A program made the translations under genes and the position numbers. This document shows, piece after piece, positions 18,799-27,842 of a stretch of DNA of 64,000 nt. Every line of letters starts with the position of its first letter. The first letter of the stretch is position 1. This DNA comes from Rhizobium sp. 16-449-1b (GTDB taxonomy: Bacteria; Pseudomonadota; Alphaproteobacteria; Rhizobiales; Rhizobiaceae), in NCBI RefSeq assembly GCF_017741935.1, contig NZ_JAGHMH010000028.1, positions 124,001 to 188,000 of the forward strand, read 5' to 3'. The notes beneath the pieces are model-generated. The model had not been told where the DNA came from and made no database searches. It saw only the letters and a program-made list of their open reading frames with translations.

Positions 18799-18897
18799 GG
18801 GAAATGCTCCAGGCTTCATTATTAATATTGATTTCAACGCTTTGCGCCGGGATTGGCCGGGCTGGGCCCCGCCGCAAGCGAATCTCCTCTTGCGGTG

Positions 18898-19185
18898 TCA
18901 GCTAGCAGACTTGTGCTGATCCTGGCGAGACACGACGACGTCATTGCGGCTCTCGCCCTTCGGCATATGGCCGAACATGTGCGGCTTGATCTGGTTGATC
19001 CACGAGACTGCCGCCGGCTCCTTGGCGATCAGCGTCTTGGCGAAAGGAATAAGCTGTTCGCCAACCAGAATGCCGAGCAGGCCGACAAGGGCCACGATCG
19101 GCGGCGCGGGAGAGCGGACATTGAGCAGGCTGTAGACAATACCGACTAGAAGACCGGCGCCGATGGAAAGAAGATAGAGTTTCAT
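18898..19185 (-). CDS. XapX domain small membrane protein
   Basis: 95 residues from the ATG at 19185, with GAGGATG upstream. Residues 1-50 contain two membrane segments separated by a short proline-rich loop (NVRSPAPPIVALVGLLGILVGE), the hallmark of the XapX domain. Function is unknown in the family. It lies between the amidohydrolase and the isochorismatase-fold gene, the usual type of neighbourhood for XapX in proteobacteria. Confidence 0.8.
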   Translation of the reverse strand: MKLYLLSIGAGLLVGIVYSLLNVRSPAPPIVALVGLLGILVGEQLIPFAKTLIAKEPAAVSWINQIKPHMFGHMPKGESRNDVVVSRQDQHKSAS

Positions 19186-19263
19186 GGGGGCATCCTCGAC
19201 TCTAGATGAAAGCCGCTTCCGCATTTGGGCTTTCGATCCTGCGGAAGCGGCGGTGATGTGCGA

Positions 19264-19953
19264 TTACTTGGCTGGGTTAGGGCCGATGCGCTTGCCGTGG
19301 CTGACGCGCTCTTCGCCGCCGTGGACATGCGTGACCGCATAGTCGATGCCCATGCCGTAGGCGCCGGAATGTTCCTTCACCAGCGAGGTGACGGCGTTGT
19401 AGGTTTCCTTGCGGGCCCAGTCGCGCTGCCATTCGAGCATGACCTGCTGCCAGGTAACGGGGATGACGCCGGCCTGTACCATGCGGTCCATCGCATATTT
19501 GTGGGCGTCGACCGAGGTGCCGCCGGATGCATCGGCGACCATATAGATTTCGTAGTCGGGAACATCATGGAGGGCGGAGAGCGCGAAGGTGGTGTTGCAC
19601 ACTTCCGTCCAGAGGCCGGAGACGACGATCTTCTTGCGGCCGCCGGCGGCGTTCTTGGCAAGGGCGTCACGAACGTTCTGGTCGTCCCAGGAGTTCATCG
19701 AGGTGCGCTCCAGAATGTCGTTTTCGGGGAACACGCCAAGCAGTTCCGGGAAGGTGTTGCCGGAGAAACTTTCCGTCTCGACCGTGGTGATCGTGGTCGG
19801 GATGTTGAAGATCTTGGCCGCCTTGGCGAGACCGACGACATTGTTCTTCAGCGTCTGGCGGTCGATCGACTGGACACCGAAAGCCATCTGCGGCTGCTGG
19901 TCGATGAAGATGAGCTGGCTGTTTGCAGGGGTCAGGACTTCGAGCTTGGACAT
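19264..19953 (-). CDS. Isochorismatase-family (YcaC-like) hydrolase
   Basis: 229 residues. The cysteine-hydrolase triad is visible: Asp18 (IFIDQQ), a Lys near 107-108 and Cys119 (GLWTEVCNTT). The sequence resembles YcaC-like hydrolases, whose physiological substrates are unknown. The ~78-bp gap to XapX and same orientation suggest one transcript. In the cluster context it may hydrolyse a ring-cleavage or amide product. Confidence 0.87.
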   Translation of the reverse strand: MSKLEVLTPANSQLIFIDQQPQMAFGVQSIDRQTLKNNVVGLAKAAKIFNIPTTITTVETESFSGNTFPELLGVFPENDILERTSMNSWDDQNVRDALAKNAAGGRKKIVVSGLWTEVCNTTFALSALHDVPDYEIYMVADASGGTSVDAHKYAMDRMVQAGVIPVTWQQVMLEWQRDWARKETYNAVTSLVKEHSGAYGMGIDYAVTHVHGGEERVSHGKRIGPNPAK

Positions 19954-20094
19954 TTGATTTCTCCGTTTAGGTTTTGGTTGCCGATCTGGCGCTTAAGGAT
20001 TGGGGTGCCTTCGGCGGTCGGCTGCCTGCCTTAGGCAGCCGTTCGAAGGCGGAAATTGTTGGCGTTAGAGGGGCGCGGCAGTTTGCCGTGCGGG

Positions 20095-21027
20095 TTATGC
20101 TGCGAGCGGAACGAGGTTCTCTTCGATCTGGCCGCGATAGGCTTCATACCGGGTCGGCAGCTTCAGGGCTTCGCCGAGGTGTGCGGTATCTTCGTCGCGG
20201 TCGAAACCGGGCTCGTTGGTTGCGATTTCAAACAGGATGCCACCCGGCGTTCTGAAGTAGATCGCCCAGAAGTAATCGCGGTCGATAACCGGCGTCACCT
20301 GGTAGCCCGTGTCCATCAGGGCCTTGCGCACTTCGAGCTGTTTTTCGCGGTTCTCGACGGCAAAGGCGATGTGGTGGACAGAACCCGCGCCCTGGCGGGC
20401 AAAGGGTGTTTTCGGCAGCGACGCGATGTCGATGGTGTCGGCACCATTGCCACCGGGAATGATGAACCGCGTCACATCGCCTTCGACCTCGGCGCGCTCA
20501 TAGCCCATGAACTGCAGCAGTTCCGATGTGGCGGCGGTGTCGTGCAGGTCGAAGCGCGCACCGGAGAAGCCGCGGATCGCATTGTCTTCCGAGATGCCGT
20601 CGGCAAGCCATGGGGCGCGGACGTCTTCGGCGGTTTCGATCAGCGCCAGTCCGTCGCCATCAGGGCCGGCGAAGCGCAGGCGGTTGGCGCCGAAGACCGT
20701 GTCGGTCTTCAGACCGACGACACCCTGTGCCGTCAGGCGGTCTTTCCAGAAGGCCAGCGATCCCTTCGGGATGGAGAACTGCGTCTCGCTGACTTCACCG
20801 ACGCCTGGGCGGCCGGTCATCATGTGCGGGAAGGGAAAGTAGGTCATGACCGTGCCGGGCGTGCCGTTTTCATCACCGTAGTAGAGGTGGTAGACGCTCG
20901 GGTCGTCGAAATTGACGGTCTTCTTGACGCGGCGCAGGCCGAGTGCGTTGGTGAAGAACCGGTTATTCTGCTGGGCATCCGACGCCATCGAAGTGACGTG
21001 GTGCAGTCCCTTGATATCCTTGATCAT
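20095..21027 (-). CDS. VOC-superfamily ring-cleaving dioxygenase (MhqO/LinE-like)
   Basis: 310 residues from the ATG at 21027 (MIKDIKGLHHVTSM). Two glyoxalase-fold modules are present, each starting with a His (GLHHVTSMAS near residue 9; SVHHIAFAVENREKQ in the second). GILFEIATNEPGF near the C-terminus supplies the Glu ligand. The family contains Fe(II) dioxygenases that cleave hydroquinone-type rings, so a role in quinone or hydroquinone detoxification is plausible. It is divergent from lysR. Confidence 0.85.
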   Translation of the reverse strand: MIKDIKGLHHVTSMASDAQQNNRFFTNALGLRRVKKTVNFDDPSVYHLYYGDENGTPGTVMTYFPFPHMMTGRPGVGEVSETQFSIPKGSLAFWKDRLTAQGVVGLKTDTVFGANRLRFAGPDGDGLALIETAEDVRAPWLADGISEDNAIRGFSGARFDLHDTAATSELLQFMGYERAEVEGDVTRFIIPGGNGADTIDIASLPKTPFARQGAGSVHHIAFAVENREKQLEVRKALMDTGYQVTPVIDRDYFWAIYFRTPGGILFEIATNEPGFDRDEDTAHLGEALKLPTRYEAYRGQIEENLVPLAA

Positions 21028-21086
21028 GGCCGTTGCCTTTCTCTGTGGGCGTTGCCGTTTCGATGACCAGAGATGTAACCGGCTTG

Positions 21087-21107
21087 ATTGCATTGCGGAA
21101 TTGCAAT
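21087..21107. promoter_or_regulatory. ATTGC repeat in the lysR-VOC gap
   Basis: ATTGCA ... TGCAAT with an inner ATTGC-n6-GCAAT arrangement, in the 119-bp divergent gap between the VOC gene and lysR. This fits the general shape of LysR-type boxes and shares half-sites with 16809-16829. Confidence 0.4.
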
Positions 21108-21146
21108 ATTCCTGTCGAATGAATTGCGATTTTTGAAATAATTGAG

Positions 21147-22046
21147 ATGAACGACTATAAAGCCCTGAAAACCTTCCTGCTCGCCGCCGAAAAGCGCAAC
21201 TTCGCCCAGGTCGCCCGCGAGCTCGACATGACGCCCGCCGCCGTCACCCGTGCGATCGCGGCCCTCGAGGACGATTTGGGCGTCCAGCTCTTCGTGCGCA
21301 CCACGCGCCAGGTATCGCTGACCACTGATGGCGCCGTCTTTGCCGCGCAGATCCAGCCGGCGATCGAAGCGCTCGAAAATGCCCGCAAGGATGTCAAGAA
21401 CGCGCATAAATCCGACCAGGGACGACTGCGGATCAGCGCGCCGACCTGGCTTGGGAAGACGATCCTCACGCCAATTCTCTCGGGCTTCCGCGAGCTCTAT
21501 CCGAAGATGAGCTTCGAGGTTTCGCTGTCGGACGGCTTGGTCAACATCATCGACGACGACTACGATCTCGCCATCCGCATTTCGTCCGCGCCCTCGGACA
21601 AGTTCACCATCTGGCGCAAGATCAGGGCGGTCCCGAGGATCTTGGTGGCGGCGCCGGGCAGCCGTTTCACGGAGATGCAGCATCCCAACGAACTGACGCC
21701 GGATGATTGCCTGGCCTATAGCGGAGAAAGCCGTCGCGAGAACTGGGCTTTGTCGGACGGCGGATCGAGCATCTCGATCGCGGCCGGACGCGCGTTCAGC
21801 GCCAACAATGGCGAAGTGCTCGCCGATATGGCCGCCGATGGTGTGGGTGTCGCCATGCTTCCGGGCTTTCACATCGCCGAGCATATTCGCACCGGCCGGC
21901 TGGTTCACGTGCTCCCGGGCTGGGCGCCGCCGGAGCTCTGGCTGACGCTCTACTACCCGCCCTATCAGGCTCTGCCGCCGCGTATCGCGACATTCTCGAA
22001 ATTCTTCGAGGAACAGCTGCCGGCCCACATGGTCATGCTCGACTAG
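21147..22046 (+). CDS. LysR family transcriptional regulator
   Basis: 299 residues, normal length. The N-terminal winged helix (ALKTFLLAAEKRNFAQVARELDMTPAAVTRAIAALE) is followed by the LysR substrate-binding domain (from ~90, GRLRISAPTWLGKTIL). Divergent transcription from the VOC dioxygenase, 119 bp away, makes it the likely activator of the leftward cluster, responding to an aromatic or quinone-like inducer. The inducer is inferred. Confidence 0.92.
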   Translation: MNDYKALKTFLLAAEKRNFAQVARELDMTPAAVTRAIAALEDDLGVQLFVRTTRQVSLTTDGAVFAAQIQPAIEALENARKDVKNAHKSDQGRLRISAPTWLGKTILTPILSGFRELYPKMSFEVSLSDGLVNIIDDDYDLAIRISSAPSDKFTIWRKIRAVPRILVAAPGSRFTEMQHPNELTPDDCLAYSGESRRENWALSDGGSSISIAAGRAFSANNGEVLADMAADGVGVAMLPGFHIAEHIRTGRLVHVLPGWAPPELWLTLYYPPYQALPPRIATFSKFFEEQLPAHMVMLD

Positions 22047-22144
22047 CGGGTTCGCGAAGCGGGACCCTCGGCTTCACCAAGGGGCCTGCTCAGAAGCTTC
22101 TCAAGCAAAGCGAGGCCTTGCTTGAGACGCGTTCGATAGAGACC

Positions 22145-22576
22145 TTACCGCGCGCTTTCCAGTGGATCGAGCACGGGACGCCCTGCCGACAGGCGAAACT
22201 CCAGCTCGGTTCTCGCGACAAACCAGAAGCCACCGGCGATGGCCAAGTTCTTCAGAAAGTTGATCGACTGGCCGGCCTGCTGGGCGGGCGCGGCCGCCCA
22301 GAACTGATGAAACATTAGGGCCGTCAACACCGTATAGCCGGCAAGAAGCACGCTGAGGATCATGACTTGGTACCCGGCGATAAGAACAATCGGCGCAACA
22401 AGCTCGAACGCGGTGACCAGATAGGCCATCAGCATCGGTACGGGAAATCCGAAATCGGTCAGTCGCGTCGCAACCGATGCCGGGTCCATCAGCTTCCCGA
22501 CCCCGCTGTAGAGGAAGAGGATCGACATCAAAATCCGCGCTGCAATGTCCAGGCGACGAAGTGCGGCTGTATTCAT
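22145..22576 (-). CDS. DoxX family membrane protein (second copy)
   Basis: 143 residues from the ATG at 22576, with AAGGAACTCACC before it. Four membrane segments, with the typical GVGKLMDP after the first. It is convergent with lysR, with a 9-bp inverted repeat (22100-22126) in the gap. It shares the family with 16262-16699 but is not a close repeat. Probable role in redox or thiol homeostasis, from family only. Confidence 0.85.
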   Translation of the reverse strand: MNTAALRRLDIAARILMSILFLYSGVGKLMDPASVATRLTDFGFPVPMLMAYLVTAFELVAPIVLIAGYQVMILSVLLAGYTVLTALMFHQFWAAAPAQQAGQSINFLKNLAIAGGFWFVARTELEFRLSAGRPVLDPLESAR

Positions 22577-22684
22577 GGTGAGTTCCTTGTTTGAATATCG
22601 AGGCGCCGGACGATACGTGAAAGCCGCGCAGGTCATTGCCGTGCACCATACAGCCGAGCATCTATCGTCCAACGCAAGCAATAT

Positions 22685-22701
22685 ATATGTTCTCAACATA
22701 T
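22685..22701. promoter_or_regulatory. AT-rich inverted repeat upstream of doxX
   Basis: ATATGTT-ctc-AACATAT, perfect 7-bp arms, 109 bp upstream of the DoxX start. The remaining 349-bp gap (22577-22925) shows no convincing gene. Possibly an operator for a MarR or HxlR-type repressor. Confidence 0.35.
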
Positions 22702-22925
22702 TATGTTATTAACAAACAAGTGATGCGTCCGTGTGCGGCTCCGCCTGGATGTTCTAGAATTCGTCCGTCATCGGGCTTGATGCAAACCGTGAAATGGCGT
22801 CTACCCTCTGGGTCGGCCTCCCGTTCACGAGAAGAGACCGAAAGGTGGATCAGCGTCATCGGGTGCCGATCCTACGGCCGCATCGACGAAGCAGCGCCCA
22901 AAAAAGGCCAGCAAAGGAATTGCCT

Positions 22926-23384
22926 ATGGAAAGACATGACATGCCGCAGCAAGCCGCTTTTCGACGTGCTTCCTCCTTGGCCGCGCGCCTTGTCGCCATG
23001 CTCTCGATCGTTGCGGCTACATCTGCCTGCGTTTCGTCCGAGACCGGCCCCACCGCCTCGGGCGTGGCCTCGCTTCGCGGCCAGCCGCTTGCAAAGGCGA
23101 CGTCCATGTTCGGCGAACCGACAGGCGAAATCCGTATCGGTGGCCGCCACACCGTTTTCTGGCAGAAGAGTTATACCGAACAATATGCTGCGCCGAGTGT
23201 GATCCGGACGGTTTCGGGACGAGACAGCCAGTCGGCGACACAGGAAACCGAGAGCCTTAAACTCAAGACACGAACGCACACCTGCGTCGTCAAACTGTCG
23301 GTGGACGATCAGCGCGTGATCAAGGAAGCCGTGTTTGACGGGGATCGAACACGCTGCGGAGATATGATCTCGCCTGCGTCGTGA
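22926..23384 (+). CDS. Putative lipoprotein, unknown function
   Basis: 152 residues from the ATG at 22926 (AAGGAATT upstream). Residues 1-34 form a signal sequence and Cys35 (AATSAC) is a possible, imperfect lipobox. The mature part has SmpA/outer-membrane-lipoprotein-like features (LRGQPLAKATSMFGEPTGEIRIGGRHTVFWQ). Two further cysteines (HTCVV, TRCGD) may pair. No function can be assigned. Confidence 0.6.
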   Translation: MERHDMPQQAAFRRASSLAARLVAMLSIVAATSACVSSETGPTASGVASLRGQPLAKATSMFGEPTGEIRIGGRHTVFWQKSYTEQYAAPSVIRTVSGRDSQSATQETESLKLKTRTHTCVVKLSVDDQRVIKEAVFDGDRTRCGDMISPAS

Positions 23385-23515
23385 TGGTTTCACGGATCGT
23401 GAGTTGCGTGAAACTCAATCAAGTCTTTCGAGCTGCGCCCATATGCAGCAGCTCGTTACATCCCGCTTGAGCAGACCCGCACTTTGCTACGCTTGTTTTT
23501 GATGTATTTTCAGAT

Positions 23516-24064
23516 GTGCAAGCCCAACACCAAACGATAAACGGCTCTGAATTGACTGAGGAAATTGAAAGCGTCGGCGACTTTCGCATGCCGGAGATGA
23601 TCGCCGCGGAAACCGGCAAGGTTCTCACGGAACAGGAAGCCTATCTGTTCCTGATCAGGGCAGCGGAGATTGTCAGCGCGCCGGTAGCCGATCTTTTTGC
23701 GTCCAACGGTGTTTCCGGCAAACAGTACAACGCGTTGCGGGCAATTCGCCGCGCTGGGCCGGCCGGCGCGACGGTCAATGAGATCCGCCATCAGATGACG
23801 GACCCGCGCGCTGACGTCACGAGGCTGATCGATCGCCTTGTACGCGACCGACTCGTCAAGCGCAGAAATGATAAAAGCGATCGTCGTATCGTCAGGGTCG
23901 TCCTGTCGGAGACCGGCAACCAGGTTCTGGCGAACATCGATGCACCCTTACTGGAGGTGCATATGGCGCAGTTTCGTCAATTTGACGCCGATGAACTCGC
24001 GCAGCTGAAGGGCCTACTGAAGAAGATCAGTTCGGCGAGCCCTGTCGAACAACCGTCCGAATAA
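23516..24064 (+). CDS. MarR family transcriptional regulator
   Basis: Up to 182 residues from a GTG at 23516; ATGs at 23588 and 23597 are also possible and the ribosome sites do not decide. The winged helix is clear (ATVNEIRHQMTDPRADVTRLIDRLVRDRLVKRRNDKSDRRIVRVVL). MarR proteins repress stress or efflux genes and release DNA on binding phenolics or on oxidation. It is followed by a hairpin and convergent with the cytochrome gene. Possible targets are the nearby DoxX genes. Confidence 0.85.
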   Translation: MQAQHQTINGSELTEEIESVGDFRMPEMIAAETGKVLTEQEAYLFLIRAAEIVSAPVADLFASNGVSGKQYNALRAIRRAGPAGATVNEIRHQMTDPRADVTRLIDRLVRDRLVKRRNDKSDRRIVRVVLSETGNQVLANIDAPLLEVHMAQFRQFDADELAQLKGLLKKISSASPVEQPSE

Positions 24065-24161
24065 TCCCTCCGCCGTCAAGACGGACGATCGGACGGTATC
24101 AGGCGAGTACCGACCGCAGGCGGCGGGACTTCGGCGAGCGTCGGCCCCGACGAAGCAGTTC

Positions 24162-24193
24162 AGGCGCCCCTCCGCGTAAAAGGAGAGGCGCCT
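24162..24193 (+). terminator. Terminator after marR
   Basis: AGGCGCC ... GGCGCCT arms extended inward by CCTCC/GGAG pairing, followed by TTTATTCT on the plus strand. It lies between marR (stop 24064) and the convergent cytochrome gene (stop 24208). Confidence 0.7.
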
Positions 24194-24207
24194 TTATTCT
24201 TAGAAGA

Positions 24208-25629
24208 TCAGGCTACCGCCGGCTTCCTGCGCAGGAACAGCCCAATCAGCAGGATCAGGACGATGGCTGCCGCGCAGGCGCCGCCCCACATTAGCCAAGG
24301 CGTCGCCCTGATCAGCAGCGGCACCTCGCCGCCATTGCGCAATGTGACGACGTCCTGCTCGCTCACCTTCAGCGTATCGTTGCCGAAGCGCGCCAGAACG
24401 TAATTCGAGACGGCAGCGATCTGCGCGTTGGTCAGCTGGTTCTTGAAGGCCGGCATCGCCACGGTGACGTCGTTCGTCGGGCGGTGAATGCCCTCGACGA
24501 TCGCCATGACCAGGTTGCTTGCCGTCAGGCCGCCGGTTGCGCGGTTGCTGGTCAGAGACGGATAGAACTGGTCTTCCGTGCCCGAGCCATTCAGCTGGTG
24601 GCAGGTCGCGCAGGCGCTGACATAGAGCTCCTGGCCATCGACCGACGAACCATTCTGCATAGCGGCCGGCGAGCGGTCGATCGCGTAGTCAAGCTTTGCG
24701 ATATCGTCAGGCTTCGCATCCTTGTGCGCGAAGGCCGGCACGGTCTGACCGGCGGCGCGGATCGGCGGCACCGTCTTCAAGTACACGGCCATCGCCGTCA
24801 GATCCTCATCCGACATATGGCGGAAGCTGTGCTCGACCGCCTCGGCCATCGGTCCCGCGGCCTGCGACTTGCCGACGGCATTGCCGTGCTTCAGGTAGGC
24901 GACGATTTCCTGCGTGTTCCAACCGCCGATGCCGCTGATCGGATCGGAGGTGATGTTCGGCGCATGCCAGCCGCCGACATCGCCGCCGCCGAGATACTGG
25001 CCGGCATCTTCGGCCATGAAGGTGTTGCGCGGAGTGTGGCAGGCGCCGCAGTGGGCGAGCGCATCGACCAGATACTTGCCGCGCTCGGCGGCACCCGGCG
25101 CAACCGCCGCGCTATCGAACGGCGTGGCGCGGTTGAATAGGAGGTTCCAGCCGGCCATCGCGATGCGCTGGTTGAACGGGAAGGGCAGCGTCGTCTTTGC
25201 CGACGGCGCTTCGTCCACCGGCGCGACGTCGTGGGTCAGATAGGTGTAGAGCGCGTGGATGTCCTCATCCGTCATGCCGCGATAGGCGGTGTAGGGCATG
25301 GCCGGGTAGAGATGGCCGCGAGGGGCGACACCGTTTCTGACCGCATCGGTAAACTGCGCTTCCGTCCAGTTGCCGATGCCGAACTCCTTGGAGGGAGTGA
25401 TGTTCGGCGCGACGATCGGGCCCATCGGGGAGGCGATCGTGTAGCCGCCGGCGAACGGCTTGCCGTCGGGCGCCGCAGTCCTGTGGCAGGCCATGCAGTC
25501 GGACGCGATGGACACCGCGTGCCCACGCTCGATCAGAGCCTTGAGGTCGGCGTCCTGCGCGAAGGTCGGCATAGCGGAGAAGACGAGAGCGCCGACGGCG
25601 GCCGAGAGCGAAAGGATAGTGTTGCGCAT
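24208..25629 (-). CDS. Three-heme cytochrome c subunit of an FAD sugar/alcohol dehydrogenase
   Basis: 473 residues from the ATG at 25629 with GGAGGTCTGAG before it. Signal peptide to about residue 24. Three heme-binding motifs: CMACH (45-49), CGACH (194-198) and CATCH (340-344). A C-terminal membrane anchor covers about 447-466. This is the architecture of the electron-transfer subunit of gluconate, sorbitol and fructose dehydrogenases, which passes electrons to quinone. Its start abuts the GMC-subunit stop, so the genes are translationally coupled. Confidence 0.93.
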   Translation of the reverse strand: MRNTILSLSAAVGALVFSAMPTFAQDADLKALIERGHAVSIASDCMACHRTAAPDGKPFAGGYTIASPMGPIVAPNITPSKEFGIGNWTEAQFTDAVRNGVAPRGHLYPAMPYTAYRGMTDEDIHALYTYLTHDVAPVDEAPSAKTTLPFPFNQRIAMAGWNLLFNRATPFDSAAVAPGAAERGKYLVDALAHCGACHTPRNTFMAEDAGQYLGGGDVGGWHAPNITSDPISGIGGWNTQEIVAYLKHGNAVGKSQAAGPMAEAVEHSFRHMSDEDLTAMAVYLKTVPPIRAAGQTVPAFAHKDAKPDDIAKLDYAIDRSPAAMQNGSSVDGQELYVSACATCHQLNGSGTEDQFYPSLTSNRATGGLTASNLVMAIVEGIHRPTNDVTVAMPAFKNQLTNAQIAAVSNYVLARFGNDTLKVSEQDVVTLRNGGEVPLLIRATPWLMWGGACAAAIVLILLIGLFLRRKPAVA

Positions 25630-25630
25630 C

Positions 25631-27226
25631 TCAGACCTCCTTGGAGATGATGTCGGCGGTGCGCAGACCGAGCGCGATACCGGCAAGGGTGGGGTTGAGA
25701 ACGCTCGACGACGGCAGGAGGCCGGTCGTCGACAGGAACAGGTTGTCGTGATCCCAGGTGCGGCCCTCATGGTTGGTCACCGAGGTCTTGGAATCCGCGC
25801 CCATCATCACGGTGCCCATGACGTGGGCGTGGTTCTGCCAGCCGGTCTTGTCGTTGATGACCTTGCCGCCCATGGCGCGCACGAACGTGCCGTAGTCTTC
25901 CATGCACAGATCGCGTGCCTTCTCGACATACTCGTCGCCGTCGAGATCGTAATTGAAGGAGAGCGTCGGGATGCCGAGCGCATCCTTCTTCGTCGTCGAC
26001 AGCGTCACGCGGTTGGTGGCGCGCGGCAGGGTTTCAAACATGCTTTCGATCACCACCCAGCGGGCGGAGAGATGGCGGATCTGCTCGTCGAGTTCCGGCC
26101 CGACAACGCCCTGCTTGATCAGCATTTCGGCGACGTCGCGGTTCGGCACGTTGTTGTGCGGCGCATGCTTGATGGCGGAGTGCTGGCCGCGCCAGTCACC
26201 ATCACGCCACTTGAAGATCGCGCCCTGCTGCACCTGGCCGCGACCGGGCCAGAGCGGCTCGTCGGCGGTGAAGATCAGGCTGATGCCGGAGTGGTCCATC
26301 AGGTGGCGGCCGACCAGATCGTTTGAGTTGGCGACGTCAGAAAGGAGTAGCAGCTTCGGCGTCTCGATGCCGTTGGCGGCAACGATGAAGGCCTTTGCCG
26401 TCAACCGGACGTCGTCGCCCTTCGGCGTGCGGTAGTGGACGGCGACGATCTTGCCGCCCTCGCCCTTTTCCAGATTGTAGGCCGTGGCGTTCGTGATGAT
26501 CTTGGCGCCGGCATCCTGGGCGTGGCGGGCATGCACATCGCCCGAATACATCGCGCCGATGGGACAGACGGGCATACAGTTGTTGTTGCCCGAGCAGGCG
26601 GGACGGCCGTCATAGGGCTTGTTGGTACGACCGTTTGGCTCGTGGATGAAATTGTAGCCTTCGGCGCCGATGCGCTCCTTCAGCCGCTGGAAGTAATAGG
26701 TTTCGCCTTCCGCCGTGACCGGATAGGGCTTGGAACGCGGCGGGTGCGCACCACCACCGTGGCCCGACTGGTCGTCCGTATCGCTGCCGGCGACGCCGAG
26801 ATTGTATTCGGCCAGATCGTACCAGGGCTCAAGGTCGGAATACTCCATCGGCCAGTCATTGCTGACGCCATAGAGCGACTTCATCTTCATGTCGTTCGGC
26901 AGGAAGCGCCAGGTCGCTGCCGCCCAGTGCCACGTCGTGCCGCCGACCAGCGACAGCTGATAGGGGACGTAGTGAAAATTGCCGGTGTTCTCGATGTAAT
27001 CCTTGTCGAAGGAGGACATCGCCCAGGGGAATGTCGGATACGGATCGTTGAGGTTGTTCTTGCGCGGCGAGGAGCGGAAGTTCTCGACGATCTTCCAGCG
27101 CGGGATCCACTCCCCCGTTTCGAGAATGATGACGGACTTGCCGCGTTGAGCAAGCAGATGCGCGGCGTTGCTGCCGATCGCGCCGGAGCCGATGACGATC
27201 ACATCGGCGTCGTATTGGGTAGCCAT
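25631..27226 (-). CDS. GMC-family FAD catalytic subunit of a sugar/polyol dehydrogenase
   Basis: 531 residues. The FAD-binding motif IGSGAIGSN is at 12-20. A Cys cluster C211-x5-C217-x3-C221 (ACSGNNNCMPVC) matches the place where bacterial FAD glucose/fructose dehydrogenases carry a 3Fe-4S cluster. The C-terminal HAHVMGTVMMG and NPTLAGIALGLRTAD are typical GMC active-site elements. It lacks its own signal peptide and would be exported with the Tat-bearing small subunit. The substrate could be gluconate, sorbitol, fructose or another polyol. Confidence 0.92.
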   Translation of the reverse strand: MATQYDADVIVIGSGAIGSNAAHLLAQRGKSVIILETGEWIPRWKIVENFRSSPRKNNLNDPYPTFPWAMSSFDKDYIENTGNFHYVPYQLSLVGGTTWHWAAATWRFLPNDMKMKSLYGVSNDWPMEYSDLEPWYDLAEYNLGVAGSDTDDQSGHGGGAHPPRSKPYPVTAEGETYYFQRLKERIGAEGYNFIHEPNGRTNKPYDGRPACSGNNNCMPVCPIGAMYSGDVHARHAQDAGAKIITNATAYNLEKGEGGKIVAVHYRTPKGDDVRLTAKAFIVAANGIETPKLLLLSDVANSNDLVGRHLMDHSGISLIFTADEPLWPGRGQVQQGAIFKWRDGDWRGQHSAIKHAPHNNVPNRDVAEMLIKQGVVGPELDEQIRHLSARWVVIESMFETLPRATNRVTLSTTKKDALGIPTLSFNYDLDGDEYVEKARDLCMEDYGTFVRAMGGKVINDKTGWQNHAHVMGTVMMGADSKTSVTNHEGRTWDHDNLFLSTTGLLPSSSVLNPTLAGIALGLRTADIISKEV

Positions 27227-27299
27227 GACAATATCCTGGGCTGGCCGGTCCCGGAAGAGGCCAGCTTATCAATGAGTTGAATTGGGAGAGGGAGGGAGG

Positions 27300-27842
27300 T
27301 TAGTCGGTAGCGAGGCTTGCCGGCGGTTCGACCCAGTAGTTGGTGTGTCCGCGTGCATAGGTGGGAACGATGGTGACGTCCTTGGTCGGCTCGTACATCA
27401 GCGCGCCGGCAAAGGCGACAAAGCGGGCATCGTCATGATTGGCTTCGCCTTCGGGCGTGCCGGTGTATCCGAGATACCAGGCCGAGATGATCTTCATCGC
27501 GGTCGGCGACAGATCCGGATGAGCGGCCGCAAATTCCTTGAAGTTGCGCATGTCGGTGAGACCGGACTGATCCATCGCCTGGCTGAGCTTCAGGGCGGCT
27601 GCCGGAAACGACGCATCCTCGGCCGAAAGCGCGGCGAATGCGCGTGCCGAGATTTGCGCATCAAGCGTGGCACGATTGGTCAAGCGCTGCGAAAGCGCCA
27701 GAAAAGCCTTCTCGTCAATCGCTTCCTGCGCGAAAGCCGCGCCGGGACAGATGCCGAACGCAACCGCAGTGACACCCGCGATGCCCAGGCCGAGCACACC
27801 GCGTCTGCCGAGCTTCAAAGTTGATAGTGATTTGTCTTCCAT
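27300..27842 (-). CDS. Small subunit of the FAD sugar dehydrogenase (Tat signal)
   Basis: 180 residues from the ATG at 27842. The N-terminus has a twin-arginine signal (LGRRGVLGLGIAGVTAVAF). The mature region (NFKEFAAAHPDLSPTAMKIISAWYLGYTG) matches the FAD-dependent sorbitol/fructose dehydrogenase small-subunit family. It probably acts as the chaperone and Tat carrier for the catalytic subunit encoded 73 bp downstream. First gene of the three-gene operon; the 236-bp region to lacI at 28079 holds its promoter but no motif I could fix. Confidence 0.85.
   Translation of the reverse strand: MEDKSLSTLKLGRRGVLGLGIAGVTAVAFGICPGAAFAQEAIDEKAFLALSQRLTNRATLDAQISARAFAALSAEDASFPAAALKLSQAMDQSGLTDMRNFKEFAAAHPDLSPTAMKIISAWYLGYTGTPEGEANHDDARFVAFAGALMYEPTKDVTIVPTYARGHTNYWVEPPASLATD

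Noticed and set aside
16864..18825. Plus-strand open frame opposite the amidohydrolase
   Set aside because: Shadow frame; no motif, low-complexity Arg/Gly/Asp composition.
22100..22126. CTCAAGCAA/TTGCTTGAG inverted repeat between lysR and doxX as a terminator
   Set aside because: Symmetric but without a T-run in either direction, so not listed as a terminator.
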